NCBI RefSeq assembly: GCF_029866485.1
Contig: NZ_CP092332.1
Coordinates: 558,001-622,000 of the forward strand
DNA: 64,000 nt
Origin: Flavobacterium keumense
Lineage (GTDB): Bacteria > Bacteroidota > Bacteroidia > Flavobacteriales > Flavobacteriaceae
Reading direction: 5' to 3'
Part shown: piece by piece, positions 1 through 10,304 of the stretch
Position numbering within the stretch: position 1 is the first letter of the stretch
How the letters are laid out: each line of letters begins with the position of its first letter
The notes under the pieces: generated by a model
Database searches by the model: none
What the model was told of the DNA's origin: nothing
Seen by the model: only the letters and a program-made list of their open reading frames with translations
Position numbers and translations under genes: made by a program

Positions 1-1
1 A

Positions 2-31
2 AATGACCTTAAAATTAATTAAGGCCATTGG
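2..31. repeat. Inverted repeat, copy 1 of a three-copy family
   Basis: An imperfect 11-bp inverted repeat (AATGACCTTAA facing TTAAGGCCATT, one mismatch). The same motif recurs at 18306-18335 and 28845-28877. Here it lies downstream of the fructokinase gene, so it may act as a transcript end, but no T-tract follows on either strand. Confidence 0.6.
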
Positions 32-126
32 TACAACTTGCTCCCCTTATTGACGAAAGTTACAAATTTCAATTTCTTAGAAATTATTTAACTATCATAA
101 AATCAAGTATTTAATTTAAAATTTAT

Positions 127-1047
127 TTATTGCACACTATTTTTAAACTCTTTCAACATCATAAATTTTTTAATTTCTTTTTCTGAAATTTCAGGATTAG
201 CTCCTTCTTTTGAAGCAACTAATGCTCCTATTGCACATGCAAAATTTAGTGACTTTTGAGGTGAATCTCCACGCAAAAGTTTCGTTACTAAAGAAGCTAA
301 AAATGAATCCCCCGCTCCCACCGTATCAGCTACTTTTATAAAATACCCACTATTATAATAAAACTTGTCATTATAAAACAAAACAGCACCAAACGCACCT
401 TTCGTAACACAAATTTGACTCGACCCCATTTGAGAAGCTATGAAACGGATATTCTGCTCAAATGAATTGAATGGGGACTCTAACATTTGAGATAATTCGA
501 ATAACTCTTCATCATTTAATTTAATGAAATCAGACGCTTTCATTAAATCAATTAAATTTTCTTTTGTATAATACGGTTGCCTCAAATTGACATCAAATAC
601 TGAATAATTTGAATGATTAATAATAGAGAATAAAGAATTTTTTGACACCTCATCTCTACAAATTAAACTCCCAAAAATAAACACATCCGAATTTGATACT
701 AAAGAAAGTAAATCTTCGTCTGGTTCAATTTTATCCCAAGCAGAAGGATATGCAATATCATATGACGCATTCCCTTTTTCATTTATCATTACATGTACAA
801 CTCCTGTTCTGTATTCTTTGGATTTTTGAATAAAAGAGACATCTATTTCTTTGGATTTCAAATAATCAATTATCTCTTGACCCTCTTCATCTAATCCAAC
901 TTTACTAATAATTTTTGTTTTTACACCCAACGATTTCATTCTTAGCGCTACATTTAAAGGCGCTCCTCCGATTTTTTTATGGGTTGGAAATAAATCAAAC
1001 AAAACCTCTCCAAAACTAACTGCACTTAGTGCATATTTTTTTTCCAT
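127..1047 (-). CDS. Fructokinase, PfkB family carbohydrate kinase
   Basis: A 306-residue ribokinase/PfkB-family sugar kinase. It shows the N-terminal substrate-binding GGAPLNVA segment (residues 27-34) and the C-terminal PfkB signature DTVGAGDSF (residues 241-249). D247 is the expected catalytic base and the GAG turn the anion hole. The length is normal for the family. It is the last gene of the fructan locus, behind the SusCD and surface-protein genes, so ATP-dependent phosphorylation of fructose brought in by the nearby MFS porter is the natural role. Fructose is inferred from context: the fold alone does not separate fructose from related sugars. The symbol scrK would be a guess and is not given. 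Confidence 0.88.
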   Translation of the reverse strand: MEKKYALSAVSFGEVLFDLFPTHKKIGGAPLNVALRMKSLGVKTKIISKVGLDEEGQEIIDYLKSKEIDVSFIQKSKEYRTGVVHVMINEKGNASYDIAYPSAWDKIEPDEDLLSLVSNSDVFIFGSLICRDEVSKNSLFSIINHSNYSVFDVNLRQPYYTKENLIDLMKASDFIKLNDEELFELSQMLESPFNSFEQNIRFIASQMGSSQICVTKGAFGAVLFYNDKFYYNSGYFIKVADTVGAGDSFLASLVTKLLRGDSPQKSLNFACAIGALVASKEGANPEISEKEIKKFMMLKEFKNSVQ

Positions 1048-1069
1048 TTAAAATTAAATTAAAATCAAA

Positions 1070-1089
1070 GGGCAAGAATTAACTTGCCC
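1070..1089 (-). terminator. Small hairpin between surface-protein gene and fructokinase
   Basis: A perfect 7-bp stem (GGGCAAG / CTTGCCC) with a 6-base loop. On the minus strand it is followed by TTTGATTTTAATTT, a weak U-rich tail. It sits in the 69-bp gap before the fructokinase start, so it could be a partial terminator or an mRNA-processing or stability hairpin that sets kinase expression below that of the surface proteins. Confidence 0.4.
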
Positions 1090-1116
1090 AATAATCTACT
1101 ACAAACTAATTAAACT

Positions 1117-2268
1117 TTATTTTGTTTGCAAATAATTAATCGCGTTTTTATAAATTCCTCTTACATTTCCATCATAAGGATTCGTTCTTCCATCATTCAT
1201 AGACCATTCCATCCCACCAATTCCAATAGCTATAATTGTACCTGAATATACAGAATTTGCTTTAAACTCGATAATACCTGGACAACATTCATCAGTTACT
1301 CCTCCCCATAGCCCTATTACCTTACCACCATATAATCTTTCAAATTCAGCAAATTGCCCTTTTTGATGTCCAGGCCCTAATAATGGAGCAATGTCCCATA
1401 AAGTATTATGATTTTCTTTAAACCCACCATCAATAATTCGTACAAATCCATTTGAATCAGTTGGTATTACATTACTAAAATTATAAATAGGATGATTGCG
1501 TTGGTCATTAACGTAATTGACTCCCCCATCAATTGTCCATATATCAGGATTATTACCTCCTGCACCATTGTCTTTAATAGTTAACATCCCACTTTTATCT
1601 CTACCTAATAATTCAGCATAACTTGTGGCCATACCACCAAGCAACATCTTACCACCTTCAACAACATATTGAATTAAAATACTTTTTTTATCAATACTTC
1701 CTTGAGGTAAAGCAGATGTTCCTATAGTGTCATAGTAAAAGAAAACTACATTGACTGATTTTAATTTTTCAGTAGTTAAATCTGAGAAAGGAATATAAAC
1801 AAATTTATTCCCGTAAATAGATTGAGCCCATAACGCTGCAGCTTTTACATCATCGTCTAAAATATCATTAATAGATGCTGCATCATTAACAAAGGCAATC
1901 TGACTTGGTAAAACTCTAGCATTTATTATATATTTTCTAACTTTCCCATTCACAGTAGCTTTCAACTCTAATGGTGTTGTAAGATTAACTGTGGAACCAG
2001 ATTCAGGACTTAATGTTACACCCTGAGGACTTTTCATTATAAGTTTTACAGCTGATAAATTTGTATCTGAGGGTAGAACAAAATTAACCACGCCAGATAA
2101 ATTATCTATTGTTGCTTCAGTATTGCCTATTTTTATCGATTCAACAATATTAAGTGAAGATGGGAGACTATCATCATAGTTTAGTCTATCCTCGCAAGAA
2201 TATATCAGAGTTGCTAGTAATAGCAACCCGATATATCTCATATTTAAAACCATTTTTAAATTTTTCAT
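1117..2268 (-). CDS. Surface lipoprotein of the fructan locus (DUF4960-like, SusE/F position)
   Basis: A 383-residue predicted lipoprotein. The N-terminus has a hydrophobic stretch ending in a lipobox (LIYSC, Cys at about residue 25). M11 is an alternative start that would give a tighter signal peptide. Residues about 40-120 form a beta-sandwich of the type repeated in the upstream neighbour (DUF5018-like). The rest resembles the C-terminal half of that neighbour (DUF4960-like), including the shared pattern of a DDDVKAAA-type segment followed by WAQS/WMQS. The position after susCD matches the SusE/SusF-like surface glycan-binding proteins of Bacteroidota fructan loci. Glycan binding is inferred from that position; I see no catalytic motif. 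Confidence 0.72.
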   Translation of the reverse strand: MKNLKMVLNMRYIGLLLLATLIYSCEDRLNYDDSLPSSLNIVESIKIGNTEATIDNLSGVVNFVLPSDTNLSAVKLIMKSPQGVTLSPESGSTVNLTTPLELKATVNGKVRKYIINARVLPSQIAFVNDAASINDILDDDVKAAALWAQSIYGNKFVYIPFSDLTTEKLKSVNVVFFYYDTIGTSALPQGSIDKKSILIQYVVEGGKMLLGGMATSYAELLGRDKSGMLTIKDNGAGGNNPDIWTIDGGVNYVNDQRNHPIYNFSNVIPTDSNGFVRIIDGGFKENHNTLWDIAPLLGPGHQKGQFAEFERLYGGKVIGLWGGVTDECCPGIIEFKANSVYSGTIIAIGIGGMEWSMNDGRTNPYDGNVRGIYKNAINYLQTK

Positions 2269-2306
2269 TCGTTTTTTATTTTTAATTTAAGAAAAACCCT
2301 CAATTA

Positions 2307-4133
2307 TTAATCATTATTAAGACTATACAAGTAGTCTAAAATATTTTGGGTAAAAACTTTAATATTATTTTGATAACTATTTGTAGTCCCATTAGAATCC
2401 CATTCATAACCTACAATTGTATTAGCAATGGTAAAAACATGTCCCTTGAAATTAGTTGGAATATTTGAATCGAAATTTGCTGAATTTGTTAAATCTGTTC
2501 TTTTAAATTCAACAGCTCCATATCCAAATGAATCTCCAATATGTCTTAGAGTTCCAAACTTTGTAGCTTGCATAACATTTTCAAATTTTGTTGCTGCATC
2601 TTGACCACAACAAGAAGGGTTAATTATACCATCAAAATGTTGCCACCAAATTAAACGAACCTCCCTAGTTGCACTATTTTGCAAAGAAAGATATTCACCA
2701 TTAGTAAAAGTTAAACCATTAAAAATAGGATGAGTTCTGCGGTTTCCTGAATTATTAGCATCTCGCATTCCTAGTCCCCAAATATCATCTGAAGGTTTAC
2801 CAGTATCAACACATCCTGAAGCACTTGAACAACCGAATTCAGAATAAACATAATTACCTGGAGCTCTAGCATCACCAAAATTAGCTGGTACACGACCCAA
2901 AGAGAAAATAAATGGATTAGGATCTCCTGCAATTAACATATCTCCACCTGCTTTAACCCATGATTTTAATACCTCAGCTTGTGCTCCACCTGGACGCAAT
3001 CCTATAGGTAGCATCGTTGCAACATTAGTATTTGTAGAACTAAATCCTTGATTTTCTGCTGGAGTTAGATAATATAACATTGCCACTTTAACATCTGCAA
3101 TATTTTGAGCAGTTATATTAGCAATTTTAATGTATTTAAAATTTGCTCCATAATGAGATTGCATCCAAGTTGCTGCAGCTTTTGCGTCATCATCAATTAA
3201 TGAATTAACATCATTTTCTAAACCTAAAAATGCATATTTAGTAGGTGCAATTAACTGAACTGTAACTGCATATGTCTTAGTTAAGTTTTCTTTGTTAGTA
3301 ACAGTATAATTAACAACTTGAGTGAAATCTTTAGTTGCATTAGAAGCTGGGTTAATTGTTTGTCCTGAAGGGGCTGTAATTACAGGGCTAAGTGCAGTTT
3401 TATTTGTCCCTGGAGGTAACACTACTAAAATAGTATTATTTGCATTATCAATAATACCTGCTACCCCGTTGATTGTAAACGATGAAATTGCCGGCGCTTC
3501 AATTTGAGTAACATTCACCGTATATTGTCTAGCTGTATATCCGTTGTTTGAAGTAATTGTGTAAACTTTAGGCGTCGTAAAATCTCTTGCAACGCCAGAT
3601 GAAATGTCAACAGTAGTTCCTTTTGCAATAACAAAAGTTGGAGCTAAATTATTTAAATTCCCATCCTGACTGCCAATTTCTACAGATATTGTTCGATTAG
3701 TTTCATCTATTACCCCTAATTTGTCCCCAATTGAGAAAGAGAGTATCTTTGGGTCGCCATAGGCTGCTATACTAACTGTATATTTTCTATTGGCACCATT
3801 TGTTGATTTTACTTGAAATACAACTGGTCCTTTGGAAAAATCTATAGTTGAACCAGAAGTTGGTGATACCGTAGCCGTTTCAGGCATACGAATTTCCGGT
3901 ATTACTTTAGTCAAATCTGTTCCAGAAGGCAAAGTCATTGTAATTGTACCTAGTGTATGATTAATTTCCGCATATTGATTACCAACCTTAAAAGATTGAA
4001 TAATTGATTCCGAATAATCTGGGACCCTATCGTTAAAAAAATCATCTTTAGCACATGATAGAATCGTAAAAGCAATAGTAATTAAGATTCCAAAGAATCT
4101 AAGATAGGATTGTTTTTTGTTAAATGTTTTCAT
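2307..4133 (-). CDS. Multi-domain surface glycan-binding lipoprotein (DUF5018/DUF4960-like)
   Basis: A 608-residue predicted lipoprotein (lipobox ILSC, Cys at about residue 27). Three successive Ig-like beta-sandwich repeats of 75-90 residues span about 40-300. Each has the cadence of a short strand, then 'I.NT..TI.V.LP.GT....L.P', then 'Y.VT'. The C-terminal ~300 residues are related to the C-terminal part of the next gene. It lies 22 bp behind susD and is probably in one operon with it. The stacked Ig-like spacers with a distal domain match surface glycan-binding proteins that hold polysaccharide for SusCD. The ligand, levan or inulin, is inferred from the GH32 genes nearby. Paralogy with the next gene suggests tandem duplication. 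Confidence 0.75.
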   Translation of the reverse strand: MKTFNKKQSYLRFFGILITIAFTILSCAKDDFFNDRVPDYSESIIQSFKVGNQYAEINHTLGTITMTLPSGTDLTKVIPEIRMPETATVSPTSGSTIDFSKGPVVFQVKSTNGANRKYTVSIAAYGDPKILSFSIGDKLGVIDETNRTISVEIGSQDGNLNNLAPTFVIAKGTTVDISSGVARDFTTPKVYTITSNNGYTARQYTVNVTQIEAPAISSFTINGVAGIIDNANNTILVVLPPGTNKTALSPVITAPSGQTINPASNATKDFTQVVNYTVTNKENLTKTYAVTVQLIAPTKYAFLGLENDVNSLIDDDAKAAATWMQSHYGANFKYIKIANITAQNIADVKVAMLYYLTPAENQGFSSTNTNVATMLPIGLRPGGAQAEVLKSWVKAGGDMLIAGDPNPFIFSLGRVPANFGDARAPGNYVYSEFGCSSASGCVDTGKPSDDIWGLGMRDANNSGNRRTHPIFNGLTFTNGEYLSLQNSATREVRLIWWQHFDGIINPSCCGQDAATKFENVMQATKFGTLRHIGDSFGYGAVEFKRTDLTNSANFDSNIPTNFKGHVFTIANTIVGYEWDSNGTTNSYQNNIKVFTQNILDYLYSLNND

Positions 4134-4155
4134 TTTATTTTGGTTTAGTTAAATA

Positions 4156-5859
4156 TTAATACCCTGTTCTTTGTTTTAAAACTCCTGCACTAGCATCAAT
4201 TTCAATTTGTGGTATTGGTAGATACAACTCGTGAGATTGTAACACTGCTGTTGTTAAATAGGTACGTCTAGTTTTTTCTGTTTGTATATAATTATTCACG
4301 TATTGTTCGGCAATACCCCAACGAACAAGATCGTAAAAAGTATGTCCTTCATTAGCTAATTCTAGTCGTCTTTCCATTCGTAATGCTTTAATAGCTTCAG
4401 CTTGAGACAAAGTTGTCGGATACATACCTATAGAATAATTTGCAGCGTTCTGAGTAGGATTTACAAAATCTTTTACATAAGGAGAGTTTTTAGCTCTTGT
4501 TCTAATCTGATTTATAATACTAATTCCTGAAACTACATTTCCTGATTCAATTAGTGCTTCTGCTTTCCATAATAATAAATCGCTATACTTGATAATCGGA
4601 AAATCCAAATTACCTAATGCCCATGGAAAACCAGTAGGATTAGAAGCTAACCCATTAGATTTAGGAGAAATCACATTTTTTTTGTTTAAAAAATAACCAT
4701 AGGTAGCAGGGTCTCTACTCCAATCTAATTGTTGTTGTCTAATTGACCAATCTTTCCATGTAATACCAGGTCTACCAACTGTATGATCTAGTCTTGGGTC
4801 AACAGCATCTGTTGAAGTTACATTACTATTGTTATATGTGTCAAATAATGGTAATCCGTTTGATCCCACTTTAAACGAATTGACCAAATTTTGTGAAGGT
4901 TTATGAAAGTCATCTCCGTTCAAATATGGATTATTAGCATCATCCCCTGGACTATCAGGGGCATTTAATAAGTCCCCAAAATTTAAATTCCCATATTGAG
5001 AACCGTCTTTAATTGAAAACTGAATTGCAAAAATATTCTCTCTGTCACCATAACCAGGAATAGAATATAATTTTTCTAAATCCGAAACAAGTTGGTATTT
5101 ACCAGAAGCAATTACTTTGTCAGCGCTTTCAATAGCATTTGCCCATTTTTTTTGAAAAATCTGAGCTTTACATAAAAATGCATACGCTACCATTTTATTA
5201 GCTCTTCCTAGCTCTGTTTGGGTTTCTGGTAATTTTGATATAGCATCATTCAAATCTGCTTCAATCTTCGACCACATGAATGCTGAATCAAAGGAGTTTG
5301 GAATTTTATTAATTTCTGCAATTGGTGTATTCTCATCATACCAAACAAACGAACCAAAATTTTTAAATGCTTCAAAGTAAAAATGAGCTCTTAGAACTTT
5401 TAACTCTCCAATTCTAGTTGTTCTTGCTGGATATTCTTGTTCACTTTTTGCAGTTACAACACGTAAAGCAGTATCTACTCTCTTAATACCAAAATAGATG
5501 GCTCTCCATAAATTGTAAACGTTTTCACTAGAAGGAAATATATCGTGAGTTTCTAATTGCAACATTCCTCCTCCTGGATTATCTCCAGTTCCACCACCAC
5601 CTTTGTAGGCATCTCCTGCTCTCAAATCTGAAGTTGCCCAGTTAGAAGGAGCATGGTCAAATGGCCATAAATCCCTAAATTGACCAGTATTATATCTATA
5701 ATCTATTGCACTATATGCAGCAATAACTAATTTATCTGGATCAAGATTTTCAGCAGATAACACATTATATTCTTCAACTTCTAATTGGCTATCATTAACG
5801 CAGGATTGTATTTGGAATCCTAACAGTACAACTAGTATTATTTTATATTTATTTTTCAT
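4156..5859 (-). CDS. susD: SusD/RagB family nutrient-binding lipoprotein
   Basis: A 567-residue SusD-family lipoprotein with lipobox IQSC (Cys at about residue 20). The N-terminal region is TPR-like (residues about 100-260, including LRAHFYFEAFKNFG), and the C-terminal SusD signature includes MERRLELANEGHTFYDLVRWG. It caps the SusC barrel and delivers fructo-oligosaccharides to it. The gene starts 12 bp after the susC stop, so the two are surely cotranscribed. Length and order are typical. The symbol is used in the generic family sense; fructan specificity comes from the neighbouring GH32 genes. Confidence 0.95.
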   Translation of the reverse strand: MKNKYKIILVVLLGFQIQSCVNDSQLEVEEYNVLSAENLDPDKLVIAAYSAIDYRYNTGQFRDLWPFDHAPSNWATSDLRAGDAYKGGGGTGDNPGGGMLQLETHDIFPSSENVYNLWRAIYFGIKRVDTALRVVTAKSEQEYPARTTRIGELKVLRAHFYFEAFKNFGSFVWYDENTPIAEINKIPNSFDSAFMWSKIEADLNDAISKLPETQTELGRANKMVAYAFLCKAQIFQKKWANAIESADKVIASGKYQLVSDLEKLYSIPGYGDRENIFAIQFSIKDGSQYGNLNFGDLLNAPDSPGDDANNPYLNGDDFHKPSQNLVNSFKVGSNGLPLFDTYNNSNVTSTDAVDPRLDHTVGRPGITWKDWSIRQQQLDWSRDPATYGYFLNKKNVISPKSNGLASNPTGFPWALGNLDFPIIKYSDLLLWKAEALIESGNVVSGISIINQIRTRAKNSPYVKDFVNPTQNAANYSIGMYPTTLSQAEAIKALRMERRLELANEGHTFYDLVRWGIAEQYVNNYIQTEKTRRTYLTTAVLQSHELYLPIPQIEIDASAGVLKQRTGY

Positions 5860-5871
5860 CTTAAAATTATT

Positions 5872-8800
5872 TTAGAAATTAGTAGTAATACCAAAAGTGA
5901 TAGATTTTGAATGCGGAATACCATAACCTGCAATTCCTATTCCATTGGCACTAAGACCCGAAACCTCATAATCAAACCCAGTAAATGAAGTGATTGAAAA
6001 TAAATTCTGACCTAATAAATACATCCTTAATTTATTCAATCGTAATAATTTTGTGATTTTTTCATTAAAAGTATACCCTAATGAAATTGTTTTCAATCTG
6101 ATATACGATCCATCTTCAACATAATAACTCGAAGGTTGTAATTCGTTGTTTGTATTCAACGTTGATAAGGCTGGGACATTTGAATTTGCTTTACTTGGTG
6201 ACCAAGCATCAAGAGTATTGGTACCGTGATTAAAAGCGAAATAGTCAAAATCCATTAAATATCGTTGTGTATTATAAATTTTGTTTCCTTGTTTTCCATC
6301 AAAATACATAGAAAAATCAAAGTTCTTATAAGATCCATACAGATTCACACCATATATGAAATCTGGATGTGGACTACCAATAATAGTTCTATCTGATTGA
6401 TTTATAACACCATCTCCATTAATATCTCTGTATCGCAATCTACCAAGTGCTTTGCCTGGCTGGTCGGCATGCACTGCAACTTCTTCTGGAGTTCTAAAAA
6501 TACCATCAGCAATCAAACCATAAAATGATGCAATTGGCGAACCTTTTTGAGTTATTGCTACACCATTATTTAATAAGAAATTCGAATCAGAATCTAAACT
6601 TTCAACGTTATTTTTGTACATCGCAAAATTTACATCTAAACCATATTTAAAACTATTTTCTGATTTGTTTTTATAACTCAGCACTGTTTCAAAACCTTTG
6701 TTGCTAACAGAACCCGCATTAATTGTTGGAGGTGTAGATTCACCAGTTACAGAAAGCGCAATAGGGTTTAAAATCAAATCATTTGTAGTTTTCACGAAAT
6801 AATCAGTCTGAATTGAAATACGGTCATTAAATAACCCCAAATCAAAACCCACATTATATTGTTCTGTTTTTTCCCATTTAATATCAGGGTTAGCTTGTCT
6901 TGATTGCAATACACCACTCGATGAACCAATACCTGTACCTGCAATATCATAATCAGAAAATTCAACTACTCCAGCTACACTATTATTAATAAAGCTAGAT
7001 AAATAGAGATAATCTCCAATTAAATCATTCCCATTAACCCCCCAAGAGGCTCTTAATTTTAAATTAGAAACGTATTTATTATTTTTTAGGAAATTTTCTT
7101 TATTTGCATTCCAAGCAAATGATCCAGCAGGGAAAATAGCATATTTGTTATTCGGTCCAAAACGAGAAGAACCATCTCTTCTGATACTTCCAGATAAAAT
7201 ATATTTATCATTAAAAATATATTTTAAAGACCCAAATTGTGAAATCTTATAGGATTGTACTTTTCCTATAATTGTCTGAAATTGAGCATCATTTTTAACC
7301 ACATAGCCATTTGCTCCTGTTATATCTACACCTCTTATTAAATCTGTAAAGGAATTATCTTTTCTAGCAGAATTTTCAACACCTAACAATAATGAAACAG
7401 AATGTTTATTGAACTTTCTATCATATTTAAGTGTATTTGTAAAAATAGTTGCCAAGTAATCGTTATCAACAGCTGATGTTGTAATGTTTTGGAATACAGA
7501 AGGGACAGCCCCATTAACTGAAAAAGATTCTGATGCTGTATTGAACTTATAAGTTCCATAATCAAAATTCAAAGTGGTATTAAACGTTAAATTATCTAAT
7601 ACTGAATAATCTAAATAGATATTTCCTAAAATTCGATTATTTTTCTGAACATTATTCCTATTACTCCACAAATTGGCCAAAGTATTTGGTTTGTCTTGTA
7701 ATCCTCCTCCGATAGGAGCAGCATAATCTCCCTTGTTTGTGTAAATTGGGATTAATGGATTTTGTAAAATTGAGTTTTCAAATTCATTTGCTTTAACTTC
7801 ATTAAATTTAGAATACAATAAATTCTCACCAATAGTTATTTTATCCTTCCATAATTTATACGAAGCATTTAACCTCATGTTGATACGATCGTAATATGTA
7901 TATTTTTGAATACCATTATCTTTAGAATAACTTAATTGAGAATACAAATTCAATTTATCAGTACCTTTTCTATATGAAAAATCTGTATTAGTAGAAATAG
8001 ATTGTTGTGTTATTGCTTTAACCCAATCCGTATCCGAAGAAGAAACTAAACCATTGGCATCTAAAAACTGAGGAATAGTAAACCCTGAACCATTATTTTG
8101 TAAAATAGGATGAGTAGGTATAGCAATCCCTGCTCCTAATTGTGATTGATACTCTACATCTGCCCATTGTTGAGCATTTAACAATTTAATTTTATCACGA
8201 AGTGTATTTGTTGTTATTTCAGATTTAAAACTAAATTCAGAAACTCCTTTCTTACCTTTTTTGGTAGTGACTACAATTACACCATTAGCAGCAGAAGTAC
8301 CATATATTGCAGCAGAAGCACCATCTTTTAATACTTGTATTGATTCAATTTCTTCTGGATTTAATGCCGAAGAATTTGTTGTTTGTACACCATCAATAAC
8401 CCACAATGGAGCAGAACCACTATTTACTGTTGTTAATCCTCTAATCGTGATTTGAGAATCATTACCCCCAGGAGTACCTCCGGAATTTATCTGTAATCCT
8501 GCAACTCTCCCTTGTAAAGCGGTAAGAATATTAGGACTAGATTCCTGAGCAATATCCGCAACCTTTACTACTGTAATAGCACCGGATATGTCAGATTTTT
8601 TCTCTCTACTATATCCTGTAACTACAATTTCATTCAGGGTATTTGTAGCTGATTTCAATGTGATCTTATAACTAGTTTGCGAATTCACCTCAACTTTCCC
8701 ATCGATATAGCCAACATAAGTTATTATTAAAACACTGCCTATGTTAGCGTTGATAGTAAAATTACCGTCAAAATCAGTAACCGTTCCTTGTTTTGTCCCT

Positions 8801-8952
8801 TGGACAAGTACACTAGCTCCTGGCAAAGGGGCTCCATCATCTGAGTATACCTTCCCTTTCAGCCTGTTTTGCTGAGCAAAAGAGATAAGTACAATGAAAA
8901 GCATCATAATTGTATAAATGCTTTTCTGATTTTTGAAATACTTAATTTTCAT
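5872..8952 (-). CDS. susC: SusC/RagA TonB-linked outer-membrane transporter
   Basis: A 1026-residue SusC-family TonB-dependent transporter. In order it has a signal peptide (about 1-26), a carboxypeptidase-regulatory-like domain (about 30-110, with the GKV..DDGAPLPGASV pattern), a TonB-box-like EIVVTGYS, a plug domain (about 115-230, ending in the SusC signature AAIYGTSAANGVIVVTTKKG), and a long beta-barrel ending in an aromatic residue (TTNF). It imports oligosaccharides across the outer membrane using TonB energy and works with the adjacent SusD. It starts 35 bp after the MFS porter stop, suggesting one transcript from porter to fructokinase. Confidence 0.95.
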   Translation of the reverse strand: MKIKYFKNQKSIYTIMMLFIVLISFAQQNRLKGKVYSDDGAPLPGASVLVQGTKQGTVTDFDGNFTINANIGSVLIITYVGYIDGKVEVNSQTSYKITLKSATNTLNEIVVTGYSREKKSDISGAITVVKVADIAQESSPNILTALQGRVAGLQINSGGTPGGNDSQITIRGLTTVNSGSAPLWVIDGVQTTNSSALNPEEIESIQVLKDGASAAIYGTSAANGVIVVTTKKGKKGVSEFSFKSEITTNTLRDKIKLLNAQQWADVEYQSQLGAGIAIPTHPILQNNGSGFTIPQFLDANGLVSSSDTDWVKAITQQSISTNTDFSYRKGTDKLNLYSQLSYSKDNGIQKYTYYDRINMRLNASYKLWKDKITIGENLLYSKFNEVKANEFENSILQNPLIPIYTNKGDYAAPIGGGLQDKPNTLANLWSNRNNVQKNNRILGNIYLDYSVLDNLTFNTTLNFDYGTYKFNTASESFSVNGAVPSVFQNITTSAVDNDYLATIFTNTLKYDRKFNKHSVSLLLGVENSARKDNSFTDLIRGVDITGANGYVVKNDAQFQTIIGKVQSYKISQFGSLKYIFNDKYILSGSIRRDGSSRFGPNNKYAIFPAGSFAWNANKENFLKNNKYVSNLKLRASWGVNGNDLIGDYLYLSSFINNSVAGVVEFSDYDIAGTGIGSSSGVLQSRQANPDIKWEKTEQYNVGFDLGLFNDRISIQTDYFVKTTNDLILNPIALSVTGESTPPTINAGSVSNKGFETVLSYKNKSENSFKYGLDVNFAMYKNNVESLDSDSNFLLNNGVAITQKGSPIASFYGLIADGIFRTPEEVAVHADQPGKALGRLRYRDINGDGVINQSDRTIIGSPHPDFIYGVNLYGSYKNFDFSMYFDGKQGNKIYNTQRYLMDFDYFAFNHGTNTLDAWSPSKANSNVPALSTLNTNNELQPSSYYVEDGSYIRLKTISLGYTFNEKITKLLRLNKLRMYLLGQNLFSITSFTGFDYEVSGLSANGIGIAGYGIPHSKSITFGITTNF

Positions 8953-8987
8953 ACATAATTTGGTTTTGGTTTGTAAATAGTTAAAAA

Positions 8988-10304
8988 TTATTTTTGTTTA
9001 GAAAGATTCTGATTCATTTCCTCTAGAGTTATTCCTTTAGTTTCTGGCATCATGAAGAGTACAAAAACTAACTGAAGAACCATCATTAAGGCAAAGAAGG
9101 CAAATACATTACCCACTCCATAATTTGAAAATAAAATTGGTATCATCGATGGGATAATAGCGGCTAATACCCAATGGACCGAACTTCCAAAAGATTGACC
9201 AGAAGCTCGAAGATGATTGGGAAATATTTCAGAAATGAATACCCAAATAACAGCACCTTGCCCTATTGCATGAGACGCAATAAAAACAAAAAGGAAAATA
9301 GGTACCGCTAAACCTGTCCATTGAAGAAAAAATGCTAATGCAACTAATGAAAGTGATGCTATATATCCAATAGAGCCAATAATCATTAATATTCTTCTAC
9401 CTAACTTATCAATTAAGTAGACCCCTAGCATCGTAAAAATTAAATTAATAATACCAATACCTATACTACTCAACAATGCAGTTTTAGAACCTAGACCTGC
9501 TTCTTCAAAAATTCTAGGTGCATAATATAAAAAAGCATTAATTCCAGACAACTGATTGAAGCTAGAAATAAGAAAAACTAGTATTAAAGGGTATCTATAT
9601 TTTTTTATAAAAATAGTTTCACTTAACGGTATATTAGTATTTTCAATCCCTGAAACTAAAAGGTCTTGTTCATCTTGAGTTGTAAAAAGATTTAAAACTT
9701 CTTTTGCTTCTTCAATTCTGTTATTAGACAATAGCCACCTAGGACTTTCAGGAATGTACAATACTAGAATTGAATATACAATGGAAGGAAATAACTGAAT
9801 TCCCAACATCCATCTCCAAGAGTTCTCTCCAAAATCACTCAAGAAAAAATTGGATAAAAAAGCACATAAAATCCCTAGAACTATATTGAATTGATAAAAC
9901 CCTACTAAGCGTCCTCTTTCTTTAGCTGGAGCAATTTCTGAAATATAAGAAGGAGCTGCAATTGTAGATGCACCTATTCCTAATCCACCTATAAATCTAA
10001 AAAATGCAAATACCCATGGATTATTTGCTAGAGATGACCCTAAAGCCGAAATTGAAAATAAGAATCCAATAATTAGCAACGTTTTTTTACGACCTATTTT
10101 GTTTGTAGGTATTCCTCCAAAAAGAGCCCCTATTACAGTACCCCATAATGCCATTGCCATCACTACTGATCCATGGAAGAAATCACTCGAATGCCACAAT
10201 TGCTGCAAGGCTTTGTCTGCACCAGAAATAACTACTGTATCAAATCCAAATAAAAAACCTGCAAATGATGCAATCAATGACCATATTAAAATTTTGAACT
10301 TCAT
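8988..10304 (-). CDS. MFS sugar porter (probable fructose importer)
   Basis: About 438 residues from the chosen ATG at 10304, which opens directly on TM1 (MKFKILIWSLIASFAGFLFGFD). An upstream in-frame ATG at 10358 would add 18 hydrophilic residues. Sugar-porter family marks are present: the TM1 GFDTVVISGA segment, the loop NKIGRKKTL, the R-G-R motif after TM4 (KERGRLVGF), PESPRWLL after TM6, and PETKGITLEE near the C-terminus. Twelve hydrophobic segments fit an inner-membrane proton symporter. It probably moves fructose released in the periplasm into the cytoplasm for the locus fructokinase. Substrate is inferred from context. Confidence 0.88.
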   Translation of the reverse strand: MKFKILIWSLIASFAGFLFGFDTVVISGADKALQQLWHSSDFFHGSVVMAMALWGTVIGALFGGIPTNKIGRKKTLLIIGFLFSISALGSSLANNPWVFAFFRFIGGLGIGASTIAAPSYISEIAPAKERGRLVGFYQFNIVLGILCAFLSNFFLSDFGENSWRWMLGIQLFPSIVYSILVLYIPESPRWLLSNNRIEEAKEVLNLFTTQDEQDLLVSGIENTNIPLSETIFIKKYRYPLILVFLISSFNQLSGINAFLYYAPRIFEEAGLGSKTALLSSIGIGIINLIFTMLGVYLIDKLGRRILMIIGSIGYIASLSLVALAFFLQWTGLAVPIFLFVFIASHAIGQGAVIWVFISEIFPNHLRASGQSFGSSVHWVLAAIIPSMIPILFSNYGVGNVFAFFALMMVLQLVFVLFMMPETKGITLEEMNQNLSKQK